A stretch of 64,000 nt of DNA, taken from positions 124,001-188,000 of the forward strand of contig NZ_FYDG01000004.1 in assembly GCF_900187365.1 (NCBI RefSeq). Direction: 5' to 3'. Within the stretch, counting starts at the first letter, position 1, and each line of letters starts with the position of its first letter. A model generated the notes under the pieces. The model was not told where the DNA came from and searched no databases. It saw nothing but the letters and a program-made list of their open reading frames with translations. Positions 1 through 7,803 of the stretch are shown here, in pieces. Made by a program: the position numbers and the translations under genes. The DNA is from Rhodoblastus acidophilus. Its GTDB lineage: Bacteria; Pseudomonadota; Alphaproteobacteria; Rhizobiales; Beijerinckiaceae.

Positions 1-2298
1 ACCGGGCGGGTGCTGGCCGAAGGCTCGGTCAAGCTCACCGATTCCGACGGGTCGGTCACCCATGCCGACCGGATGGAGCTGTCGGGCGACTTCAAGCGCG
101 GTTTCGTCGATTCGGCGCGGTCCGACAGCAACGACCGCACCCACATGACCTCGACGCGCACCGAGAAGCTCGACGAGGAAACCACCGTCTTCGAAAAAGG
201 CGCCTACACCGCCTGCGACACCTGCGCCGATCATCCCGAGCGCGCCCCGGTCTGGCGCCTGCGCGCGCAAAAAATCGTCCACAAGAACGCCGAGCAGCGC
301 CTCTATTACGAGAACGCCACCTTCGAGCTGTTCGGCCTGCCGATGGTCTGGTTCCCGTTCCTGTCGACGCCCGACCCGAGCGTGACCCGCGCCTCCGGCT
401 TCCTCGCGCCGCATCTGTCCTATAACGCGACCACCACCGGCTTCGGCGTGGGACAGCCGTATTTCTGGGTGATCTCGCCCGACAAGGACGTGACCGTCAC
501 GCCCTATTACTATGGCAACCAAGGCTTCCGCGGCGACGTGGAATACCGGCAGCGGCTCGACAACGGCTATTTCACCCTCGATCTCACCGGCATCCACCAG
601 AACAACCCGTCGGTGTTCGCCGGCTGGCCCTATGGCGCCGAGAAGACCCGCACCGATCGCGGCATGGTGCAGTCGCAGGGCGTGATCTGGCTCAACCAGA
701 GCTGGAAGTTCGGCTGGGATATCGCCCGCGCCTCCGACAAGTGGTTCAACAACGATTACGCCATCGGCAACAGCACGCTGAACGGCAATTTCTTCCGCGA
801 GAACTCGTCCACGGTCTATCTGACCGGCCAGGGCGACCGCGGCTATTTCGACCTGCGCGGCTATTCGTTCCAGGGCCTCGCCAATACCGACTACCAGCCG
901 CAGCTCGCCGCCGTCTGGCCGATTCTCGACTACAACAAGACCATCTCGCTCGACCCCGCCAAAACCTGGGGCATCGGCGGCGAGGTCGAGATCGACGCCA
1001 ATTTCACCCGCTCGACCGCCGATCTCGCCTCCTACCAGCAGATCGGCTCCTACCAGTTCGATTCGCGCTACGGCATGTTCGCGGTCTGCCGCGCCACCGG
1101 GACCACGCAAGCCTACAGCCAGTCCAACTGCCTGCTGCGCGGCATCGGCGGCGAATATGACAGCGCCACCCTGCAACTGTCGTGGAAGCGCAAGTTCATC
1201 GACCCGTTGGGCGAGGTCTGGACGCCCTTCACCTTCGCGCGCGCCAACGTCAACTATCTCAACGCCCGCGTGAACGGTGGGGTCGCGTTCGGCTCCGACA
1301 CGGTCCTCAATTCCGACCAGCAGAATTTTCTCAGCCACAACGACCAGTTCGGCGGCTACATCACGCCGGGCGCCGGTCTGGAATGGCGCTATCCGCTGCT
1401 GACCAAGACCCCGATCGGCGAAATGGTGGTCGAGCCGATCGCGCAGATCATCGCGCGGCCGAACGGCCAGCCGACCAACAACATGGTCAATCTCGACGCC
1501 CAAAGCCTGGTGTTCGACGATTCGAACCTGTTCGAATGGAACAAATATTCCGGCTATGACCGGTTCGAGACCGGCGTGCGCGCCAATTACGGCGCCCAGT
1601 TCACCTATGACCTGCACGATTATGGCTACGCCAGCGCGCTGGTCGGCCAGTCGGCGCAGGTGGCCGGCGTCAATTCCTACGCCACGCCCGACGCCGCCAA
1701 TATCGGCCTCAGCTCCGGGCTGGACAAGCCGCAGTCCGATTACGTCACGCGACTCGCCTACGCCCCCAGCGCGAATTACAGCTTCGTCGCCAAGGCGCGG
1801 TTCGACGAGAGCGACTGGTCGATGCGCCGCCTCGACGTCCAGGGCCGCGCCAAATACGGGCCGCTGGGTTTTGGCGTGAACTACGCCAATTACACGGCGC
1901 AGCCGATCATCGGCTATAACGAGCGCCGCGAGGGCCTGGGCGTGAACACGCGCTACGATGTGTTCCAGAATTATTTCGTCCAGGGCGACATCACCTGGGA
2001 TCTCGGCCGCCACAATTACAACGGCGTCACCTATCTGGTGAACGGACAAACCTCTTATGCGCCGGCGGCGCCGCTGTTCGCCATCGCCACCTGGGGCGCG
2101 GGCATTGGCTATCAGGACGAATGTCTGAAACTCGGCCTGAATTACCGCGACTCGATCTCGGACGGCTACGGCTACCCGCCCACCTACGCCCGCAACAAAT
2201 CGGTGGTGTTCACCCTCGAACTGCGCACGCTCGGCGACATCAGGGCGCCGTTCTCGCTGACGCCCTCGGTGATCCAGGACGGCGTCCGCACGCAGTAA
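1..2298 (+). CDS. lptD: LPS-assembly protein LptD (5' end outside window)
   Basis: LptD is the outer-membrane beta-barrel of the LptDE translocon, which inserts lipopolysaccharide into the outer leaflet. The reading frame is open from base 1 (T-G-R-V-L-A-E-G), so the signal peptide and the start of the OstA-like N-terminal domain lie to the left. Visible are the end of that periplasmic domain and two cysteines in TACDTCADHPE, typical of LptD disulfide chemistry. The conserved WFPFLSTPDPSVTRASGFL stretch follows, then a long alternating aromatic/polar barrel ending DGVRTQ. It is first in an lptD-surA-pdxA-rsmA set, the order known from many proteobacteria. Identity is secure. A 21-bp tandem repeat overlaps its stop codon. 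Confidence 0.95.
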   Translation, partial: TGRVLAEGSVKLTDSDGSVTHADRMELSGDFKRGFVDSARSDSNDRTHMTSTRTEKLDEETTVFEKGAYTACDTCADHPERAPVWRLRAQKIVHKNAEQRLYYENATFELFGLPMVWFPFLSTPDPSVTRASGFLAPHLSYNATTTGFGVGQPYFWVISPDKDVTVTPYYYGNQGFRGDVEYRQRLDNGYFTLDLTGIHQNNPSVFAGWPYGAEKTRTDRGMVQSQGVIWLNQSWKFGWDIARASDKWFNNDYAIGNSTLNGNFFRENSSTVYLTGQGDRGYFDLRGYSFQGLANTDYQPQLAAVWPILDYNKTISLDPAKTWGIGGEVEIDANFTRSTADLASYQQIGSYQFDSRYGMFAVCRATGTTQAYSQSNCLLRGIGGEYDSATLQLSWKRKFIDPLGEVWTPFTFARANVNYLNARVNGGVAFGSDTVLNSDQQNFLSHNDQFGGYITPGAGLEWRYPLLTKTPIGEMVVEPIAQIIARPNGQPTNNMVNLDAQSLVFDDSNLFEWNKYSGYDRFETGVRANYGAQFTYDLHDYGYASALVGQSAQVAGVNSYATPDAANIGLSSGLDKPQSDYVTRLAYAPSANYSFVAKARFDESDWSMRRLDVQGRAKYGPLGFGVNYANYTAQPIIGYNERREGLGVNTRYDVFQNYFVQGDITWDLGRHNYNGVTYLVNGQTSYAPAAPLFAIATWGAGIGYQDECLKLGLNYRDSISDGYGYPPTYARNKSVVFTLELRTLGDIRAPFSLTPSVIQDGVRTQ

Positions 2299-2342
2299 GG
2301 CGCCGTCCGAACTTGGTGAGACGGCGTCCGCGCCCAGTAAGA
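2280..2342 (+). repeat. 21-bp tandem repeat across the lptD stop codon
   Basis: Three consecutive 21-base units (2280-2300, 2301-2321, 2322-2342) begin CGGCGTCCG or CGCCGTCCG and end AGTAAGR or GGTGAGA. A fourth unit starts and decays. In the lptD frame each unit encodes DGVR-x-x or GAVR-x-x followed by a stop (TAA, TGA, TAA). It therefore looks like a triplication of the last codons of lptD including the stop. Units 1 and 3 are the most alike. Confidence 0.8.
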
Positions 2343-2357
2343 CGGCGCGGCGCAATT

Positions 2358-2397
2358 GATTTTTCCGCCCGCTCCTGAGAGAAAGGGCGGAAAAATC
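2358..2397. other. 13-bp perfect inverted repeat before surA
   Basis: The arms GATTTTTCCGCCC (2358-2370) and GGGCGGAAAAATC (2385-2397) are perfectly complementary around a 14-base loop. No U-run follows the 3' arm, so this is not a textbook rho-independent terminator. The hairpin ends 14 bases before the surA ATG and just upstream of its GGGAAG ribosome-binding site. It could stabilise or process the lptD-surA mRNA or tune surA translation. Confidence 0.7.
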
Positions 2398-2411
2398 CTG
2401 ATGGGAAGACA

Positions 2412-3314
2412 ATGGCGCGTTCAAAACTGATCGGCGGGGCGATGCTCGCCCTCTCCATGGCCTGTTGCGGCGTCGGCGCCGCCCAGGCGCAATCCATTGT
2501 GGCGACGATCAATGGCGATCCCGTCACCACCCAGGACCTCGCCAACCGCGAGAAGGTGTTGCGGGCGCTCGGCCTGCCGTCTTCCGGCTCGGACGCCATG
2601 GAGAGCCTGATCAAGTCGCGCGTCGAGGCCGACGAGATCAATAAATTCGGCATCCGGGTCAAGAGCGACGAACTCGGCCCGACCTATTATTATTTCGGCG
2701 AGCGCGCCCACACCTCGGCGCAGGCGATCCAGCAGCGCCTCGCCCACTCCGGCGCCGACAGCAAGCACGTCGAGAATTTCCTGCAAATTCACCAGGCCTT
2801 CACGATTTACGCCCGCGCGCGCAACCGCGCCGTCGAGGTGAGCGAGAAGGACATCGACGCCGAACTGGCGCGCGACCCCAAACTGGCGGGCGAATTGAGC
2901 TACACCATCCGCCAGGTGGTGGTGACGGTTCCGCCGTCGGGCGGCGTGGCCGGGCTGCAGCAGGCCGCCAAGGAAATGGCCGACCTCAAAACCCGCTTCA
3001 CCGATTGCGCCTCGGGCGTGAAAATGGCCAGCGCCTCGCCCAATGTGGTGGTGCGCGAGCCGGTCACCCGCACGACGTCCGCGCTCGGCGACCAGCTGGC
3101 GGATCTGCTCAACAAGACGCCGGTCGGCCATCTCACCGCCCCGAGCCGCGATTCCGCCGGTCTGGTGGCGCTGGCCCTGTGCGAAAAGACCAAGGCCAAG
3201 GGCGACGCCGCGCGCGAGCAGGCCTCGCAGCGCATTCTCGCCCGCAAGATCGCCGCCGACGCCGAAAACCTCTACAAGGAGCTGCGCGCCACGGCGGTGA
3301 TCGTCAAGAAGTGA
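2412..3314 (+). CDS. surA: SurA-like periplasmic chaperone / peptidyl-prolyl isomerase-related protein
   Basis: Periplasmic chaperone thought to escort unfolded outer-membrane proteins, including LptD, to the assembly machinery. Residues 1-26 form a clear signal peptide (MARSKLIGG, hydrophobic core, AAQAQ). A SurA_N-like helical region follows (IVATINGDPVTTQDLANR) and then a degenerate parvulin-like segment around residues 155-265. At 300 residues it has room for only one rotamase-like domain, whereas E. coli SurA (428 aa) has two. This short form is common in alphaproteobacteria. GGGAAG precedes the ATG at good spacing. The stop overlaps the pdxA start (GTGA). Isomerase activity is uncertain because the parvulin motifs are weak. 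Confidence 0.85.
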   Translation: MARSKLIGGAMLALSMACCGVGAAQAQSIVATINGDPVTTQDLANREKVLRALGLPSSGSDAMESLIKSRVEADEINKFGIRVKSDELGPTYYYFGERAHTSAQAIQQRLAHSGADSKHVENFLQIHQAFTIYARARNRAVEVSEKDIDAELARDPKLAGELSYTIRQVVVTVPPSGGVAGLQQAAKEMADLKTRFTDCASGVKMASASPNVVVREPVTRTTSALGDQLADLLNKTPVGHLTAPSRDSAGLVALALCEKTKAKGDAAREQASQRILARKIAADAENLYKELRATAVIVKK

Positions 3315-4321
3315 CCGCCGCCGCGCCCCTCTGCCTGACGCAGGGCGATCCTTCGGGAATCGGCCCCGATCTCGCCTTGGCGCTGCACGCCGGGCTTGCC
3401 GGTCTGCCTCCATTCTTCCTGCTGGCCGACCCCGACCTGCTGCGCCGCCGCGCCGCCCAGCTCAGGCTCAACGTGGCCATCGCCGAATGTGAGCCGGAGC
3501 AGGCGCGCGGGCTGTTCCCGCACGCCCTGCCGGTGGTTCCGCTGCGCCATCGCGCGCGCGGCGCCCCGGGCGCGCCCGACCCCGCCGACGCGCCGGCGAC
3601 CGTCGAGTCGATCGAGCGCGCCGTCGATTATCTGGCGCAGGGCCGCGCCCGCGCCATGGTGACCAATCCGATCGCCAAATCCGTGCTCTACGCCGCCGGC
3701 TTCGAGCATCCCGGCCACACCGAATTTCTGGGCGAGCTGGCGGCGGCCAAGTTCGGCCGGCCCGTCCGCCCGGTGATGATGATCTGGTCGCGCGAGCTGG
3801 CGGTGGTTCCCGCCACCATCCACATTCCCCTCAGCGCCGTCGCCGCCGTGCTGCGCGAAGACGATCTGGTCGAAATCGGCCGCATCGTCGCGGCGGCGCT
3901 GGCGCACGATTTCGGCGTCGCCGCGCCGCGCCTGGCGTTTTGCGGCCTCAACCCCCATGCCGGCGAGAATGGGGCGATGGGCCGCGAGGACATCGACATC
4001 GTCGCCCCTGCGGTCGCGCGTCTGGCCGCCGAAGGCGTTGACGCGCGCGGCCCGCTGCCGGCCGACACGATGTTCCACGCCGAGGCGCGCGCGGGCTATG
4101 ACGCGGCGATCGGCATGTATCACGATCAGGTGCTGATCCCGGCGAAAACCCTGGCGTTCGACACCGGCGTCAATGTCACGCTCGGCCTGCCGTTCATCCG
4201 CACCTCGCCCGATCACGGCACGGCTTTTTCCCTCGCCGGAACGCTTCGCGCGCGCACCTCGAGTCTGGCCGAGGCGATCCTGTTGGCTGACCGCATGGCC
4301 CGCGCGCGAGCCGGCGCATGA
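3311..4321 (+). CDS. pdxA: 4-hydroxythreonine-4-phosphate dehydrogenase
   Basis: PdxA oxidises 4-phosphohydroxy-L-threonine in the DXP-dependent pathway to pyridoxal 5'-phosphate. Its product is condensed with DXP by PdxJ, whose gene lies at 42.8-43.6 kb. Signature stretches are [12 protein letters not shown] near residue 10 and the metal-site histidines in [17 protein letters not shown] and MYHDQ, followed by [14 protein letters not shown] near the C terminus. A longer frame is open upstream inside surA, but homology begins right after the GTG at 3311. That GTG overlaps the surA TGA and gives 336 aa, the usual family length. The stop overlaps the rsmA ATG (ATGA), so the set is probably translationally coupled. 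Confidence 0.93.
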   Translation: MTAAAPLCLTQGDPSGIGPDLALALHAGLAGLPPFFLLADPDLLRRRAAQLRLNVAIAECEPEQARGLFPHALPVVPLRHRARGAPGAPDPADAPATVESIERAVDYLAQGRARAMVTNPIAKSVLYAAGFEHPGHTEFLGELAAAKFGRPVRPVMMIWSRELAVVPATIHIPLSAVAAVLREDDLVEIGRIVAAALAHDFGVAAPRLAFCGLNPHAGENGAMGREDIDIVAPAVARLAAEGVDARGPLPADTMFHAEARAGYDAAIGMYHDQVLIPAKTLAFDTGVNVTLGLPFIRTSPDHGTAFSLAGTLRARTSSLAEAILLADRMARARAGA

Positions 4322-5166
4322 CCGATCTGCCGCCTCTGCGCGAAGTCGTCGCGAAATATGAGCTGGCGGCGAAAAAGTCGCTCGGCCAGAATTTTCTGTT
4401 CGACCTCAATCTCACCGGCCGCATCGCCCGCGCCGCCGGCCCGCTCGACGCGGCGACGGTCATCGAAATCGGCCCCGGTCCCGGCGGCCTCACCCGCGCC
4501 CTGCTGACTCATGGCGCGAAAAAGGTGATCGCGGTGGAGCGCGACGACCGCTGCCTCGCCGCGCTGGCGGACGTCTCCGCCGCTTTTCCGGGCCGGCTCG
4601 ACCTCATTCCCGGCGACGCGATGGCGCTGGATTATCCGGCGTTTCTGGCGGCGCGCGGCGCGACCGGCCCGATCAGAATTTGCGCCAACCTGCCCTATAA
4701 TATCGGCACGCAATTGCTGGTCGGCTGGCTGACGCAAAAGACCTGGCCGCCGTTCTACGACCGCATGGTGCTGATGTTCCAGCGCGAAGTGGCCGAGCGG
4801 ATCGTCGCCGGGCCGCAGCGCCGCGCCGATTACGGACGGCTGGGCGTGCTCGCCAACTGGCGCTGCGAGACCAAAATCCTGTTCGACGTGCCGCCCGCCG
4901 CCTTCACGCCGCCGCCCAAGGTGACGTCGTCGGTGGTCGAACTGCGCCCGCGTGAAAAACCGCTCGACTGCGACGCGGCGGCGCTGGAGCGCGTCACCGC
5001 CGCCGCCTTCGGCCAGCGGCGCAAAATGCTGCGGCAGGCGCTCAAAGGCCTGGGCGTCGATCCGCTCGCGCTGCTGGAGGCGGCGGGCATCGAGCCGACC
5101 CGCCGCGCCGAGGAAGTCCCGGTCGAAGGATTTGTGGCGCTGGCGCGGGTCTTGGCCGGCCGCTGA
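4318..5166 (+). CDS. rsmA: 16S rRNA (adenine1518-N6/adenine1519-N6)-dimethyltransferase
   Basis: RsmA (KsgA) dimethylates the two adjacent adenosines in the helix 45 loop of 16S rRNA during late 30S maturation, using S-adenosylmethionine. The N terminus carries [11 protein letters not shown]. The SAM-binding loop is [15 protein letters not shown] (about residues 50-64), the catalytic motif is [11 protein letters not shown], and FQREVAERI follows. The length of 282 aa is normal. Its ATG overlaps the pdxA stop. It is the last gene of the lptD set and faces the DUF1796 gene six bases away, so the two converge. Confidence 0.95.
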   Translation: MTDLPPLREVVAKYELAAKKSLGQNFLFDLNLTGRIARAAGPLDAATVIEIGPGPGGLTRALLTHGAKKVIAVERDDRCLAALADVSAAFPGRLDLIPGDAMALDYPAFLAARGATGPIRICANLPYNIGTQLLVGWLTQKTWPPFYDRMVLMFQREVAERIVAGPQRRADYGRLGVLANWRCETKILFDVPPAAFTPPPKVTSSVVELRPREKPLDCDAAALERVTAAAFGQRRKMLRQALKGLGVDPLALLEAAGIEPTRRAEEVPVEGFVALARVLAGR

Positions 5167-5172
5167 GCCGGT

Positions 5173-6171
5173 TCAGGCGGCGTCGACCAGTTCGGTCAGC
5201 CGCCCGACCAGCAGGCGCTCCCAGATATGCCCGGCGGCGGAGCTGAAATGCGCCGGCTGGAACCAGATGAACTCCGGATAGGGGCGCGGCGTCAGCAGGA
5301 CGCGCGTCGTCACGCCGGCGACGACCTGCTCGCTCTCGTCGAACGCGGGATGCGCGCCATTGACGGCGAACAGCGTGGCGGGCCGGCCGCCGCGCAAGGC
5401 GGAAATGGCCTCGGCCAGCGCCGCGACCAGATCGGGCCGGTGGGCGTTTTCCGAGTAGAAGAAGAACAGACAGCTTTCGGCTTGGGTCGCCTCGCGGAAG
5501 GCGGCGACGCGGCGACGGTAGCGTTCGGTGAATTTGCGAAAGCCGTCCTGCGCCCATTCAGGACCCACTTCATGGTTCCAGAACACGCCGTCGGCTTCAT
5601 TGACGGGGTAGCGCAGGTCCTCGCGATAGGCGACGCCCGCCATGTCGAGATAGGCCGCGAAATCGCCCTGCAGATGTTTGAGCACGGCCCGGCCGGCGTG
5701 TACGGCGAGGTCGAACGGCATGGTCGGCTCGCCCATCAGGCGCGACGGCTTGAACCCCCATTTGGTCGACAGCGTGCGCGGCAGGCAGCTTTCGCCGATG
5801 GAGACGATGCGCGGCCCGCCCGCGCGCATGTGGCGGAACATGCGGTGGATCGTCAGGTCGGCGATATAGGACATCACCTGGAAATCGCCGTCGCCCGGCC
5901 GCAGCATGGCCTCCTCGAAGCGGCGGCGGATGCTGGCGATGTCGCTCGGCGACAGATGCAGCTTGTAGGAACTGTACCAATTGGCCAGCTCCGGCGAGAC
6001 CTTGTCGGGCGCGCGCACGGCGCCGTCGAATTCATCGGAGTCGCCGCCGGCCTTCCAGGCCAGATATTTCCGCGACAGCCGGTCGAACAGGGCCAGCGTG
6101 CGGATCGGCGCCGGCGCGGCGGCGGTGAGGGCGTCCTCCGGGAAGCCGGCGGCGGCCAACGCGACGGTCAC
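5173..6171 (-). CDS. DUF1796-family putative cysteine peptidase, coupled to gmk
   Basis: Not a characterised protein. The sequence resembles the DUF1796 papain-like family: VSIGESCLPR with a candidate nucleophile Cys129, then MPFD (151-154), a conserved NHE histidine near residue 200, and FTERYRRRVAAF. These are the family landmarks (S-x-G-x-x-C, P-F-D, later His). The N-terminal 110 residues are extra helical sequence. No signal peptide or membrane segment is seen, so it should be cytoplasmic. I start it at the GTG at 6171, which overlaps the gmk TGA (GTGA) and gives 332 aa. The longer upstream frame only reads antisense-like sequence inside gmk. It is probably co-translated with gmk. Function and substrate are unknown; the family call is from motif memory. 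Confidence 0.7.
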   Translation of the reverse strand: MTVALAAAGFPEDALTAAAPAPIRTLALFDRLSRKYLAWKAGGDSDEFDGAVRAPDKVSPELANWYSSYKLHLSPSDIASIRRRFEEAMLRPGDGDFQVMSYIADLTIHRMFRHMRAGGPRIVSIGESCLPRTLSTKWGFKPSRLMGEPTMPFDLAVHAGRAVLKHLQGDFAAYLDMAGVAYREDLRYPVNEADGVFWNHEVGPEWAQDGFRKFTERYRRRVAAFREATQAESCLFFFYSENAHRPDLVAALAEAISALRGGRPATLFAVNGAHPAFDESEQVVAGVTTRVLLTPRPYPEFIWFQPAHFSSAAGHIWERLLVGRLTELVDAA

Positions 6172-6815
6172 GCCGGCTCCGCCAGCAGCGCCGCCACGAA
6201 ATCGCCCATGCCGGCGGCGATGCGCGGACGGCGCAGCCGCTCGGCGCGCACGATGGCGGCGAGATCGTCGAATGTCTGCTGAATATCGTCGTTGACCAGC
6301 ACGTAATCGTAATCGGTCCAGCGGCTGATTTCGTGGCGGGCGGCGTCGAGGCGCTTTTCGATGGTTTCGGCGCTGTCCTCGGCGCGGCGCTCCAGCCGCG
6401 CCCGCAATTCGCGCATCGAGGGCGGCAGGATGAAGATGGTCACGACGTCGCGCGGCGCCTTCTCGCGCACCTGGCGCGCGCCCTGATAGTCGATGTCGAA
6501 CAGCACGTCGCGGCCCTGCGACAGCCGCTCCTCCACCCATTTGCGCGGCGTGCCGTAGAAATTGCCGTGGACCTCGGCATGTTCGAGCAGGTCGTCGGAA
6601 TCGCGCAGGCGGCGGAACTCGTCCGCGTCGATGAAATGATAATGGATGCCGTCGGCCTCGCTGCTGCGGCGCTTGCGCGTGGTGACGGAGATCGACAGCT
6701 TCAGGTCGAGTTCCGGCCGCTGCAACAGCATCCGGGTCAAGGTGGTCTTGCCGGCTCCCGACGGCGAAGACAGGATCAGCATCAATCCGCGACGGGCGTT
6801 TTCCATGGTCATCAC
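6168..6815 (-). CDS. gmk: guanylate kinase
   Basis: Phosphorylates GMP to GDP with ATP, feeding GTP and (p)ppGpp synthesis. The P-loop is SSPSGAGKTTL near residue 17. The GMP-binding region has SVTTRKRR, DGIHYHFID and HGNFYGTP, and the lid/RER region is LEARAED-like (LERRAEDSAETIEKRL). At 215 aa it has family length. The start overlaps the yicC stop and the stop overlaps the DUF1796 start, so yicC-gmk-DUF1796 form a tightly coupled run downstream of mltG. The yicC-gmk pairing is widespread in proteobacteria. Confidence 0.96.
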   Translation of the reverse strand: MMTMENARRGLMLILSSPSGAGKTTLTRMLLQRPELDLKLSISVTTRKRRSSEADGIHYHFIDADEFRRLRDSDDLLEHAEVHGNFYGTPRKWVEERLSQGRDVLFDIDYQGARQVREKAPRDVVTIFILPPSMRELRARLERRAEDSAETIEKRLDAARHEISRWTDYDYVLVNDDIQQTFDDLAAIVRAERLRRPRIAAGMGDFVAALLAEPA

Positions 6816-7696
6816 TCGATATTCTGCGCCTGCTCGCGCAATTGCTCGACCTCGACTTTCAGATCAAGACCGATGGCGGTGAGTGCGGAGTCGTTCGACT
6901 TGGCGCAGAGCGTGTTGGTTTCCCGCCCGAATTCCTGGGCGAGAAAGTCCAGGCGCCGACCGACGGCCCCGCCGCCGGCCAGCAGCTTGCGCGCCGCCGC
7001 GACATGGGAATACAGCCGGTCCAGCTCTTCGCGAATGTCGGCCTTGGCCGCCAGCAGGATCGCCTCCTGGTGCAGCCGCGCCTCGTCGAAGCGGCCGAGT
7101 TCGCTCAATTGCGCCAGCGCGGCGCGCAGCCGTTCCTTCACGGCCTCGGGCTTGCGCGCCGGGCAATCGTCGGCGGCGCGCGTCAGCCGCTCGATGGCGT
7201 CGAGCCGGGCGCCGAACACATCGCGCAACGCCGCGCCCTCGGCGGCGCGCATCGCCGCGAGATCGACCAGCGCCGCTTCGAGGCCGCGCAGCATCGCCGC
7301 CTGCGACTCGACAAGAGCCGCCTCGTCCTCGTCGCCCTCGCCGGTTTCGATCACGCCGCGCAGCGCCAACAACCCGTCGAGCGTCGCCGGCCCGACGTTT
7401 TTGGCGAGCGGAACGGCGGCGACGAGTTCCAGCAACTGGCCCAGCAATTCGCGGTTGATGCGCGGCGCGACGGCGGCGGCCTCGCGCGTGACCGAGAGGT
7501 TGGCCTGGCAGGCGCCGCGCACGACCGTCTTGGCGATCAGCCCGCGCGCCGGCAGGTCGAGCGCGTCGAAGCCGGGCGGCAGCCGCAGCCGCAGGTCCAA
7601 ACCCTTGGAATTGACGGTCTTGATTTCCCAGGTCCAACGAAACGGCGCGGCGTGGCCGGATTGGCGGGCGAAGCCGGTCATGCTGGCGAGGGTCAT
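6812..7696 (-). CDS. yicC: YicC family endoribonuclease-like protein
   Basis: YicC proteins are conserved bacterial proteins; the E. coli member has been linked to RNA decay and behaves as an endoribonuclease. The N terminus MTLASMTGFARQ is diagnostic. The C-terminal DUF1732 segment includes RRLDFLAQEFGRETNTLCAKS, a highly conserved stretch with the E-x-x-R/E-x-N pattern. I use the ATG at 7696 (294 aa), because the family begins at MTxxSMTGFAR and GGAC lies about seven bases upstream. A 12-residue longer reading is possible. It overlaps gmk by four bases. The role in this organism is inferred from the family. Confidence 0.9.
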   Translation of the reverse strand: MTLASMTGFARQSGHAAPFRWTWEIKTVNSKGLDLRLRLPPGFDALDLPARGLIAKTVVRGACQANLSVTREAAAVAPRINRELLGQLLELVAAVPLAKNVGPATLDGLLALRGVIETGEGDEDEAALVESQAAMLRGLEAALVDLAAMRAAEGAALRDVFGARLDAIERLTRAADDCPARKPEAVKERLRAALAQLSELGRFDEARLHQEAILLAAKADIREELDRLYSHVAAARKLLAGGGAVGRRLDFLAQEFGRETNTLCAKSNDSALTAIGLDLKVEVEQLREQAQNIE

Positions 7697-7803
7697 GGAG
7701 CGTCCGGGATTCGAGGGCGATGCGCCTGCCATAATCCAGGTCGGCGGCGAAATAAACCCGCCGCGCCGCCCAATCCCGCTCAGGCTCTGTTATCCTTGAA
7801 AAT

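Noticed and set aside
2412-3314. Truncated or frameshifted SurA
   Set aside because: The short length with one weak parvulin region is usual for alphaproteobacterial SurA, and the frame is intact from signal peptide to stop.
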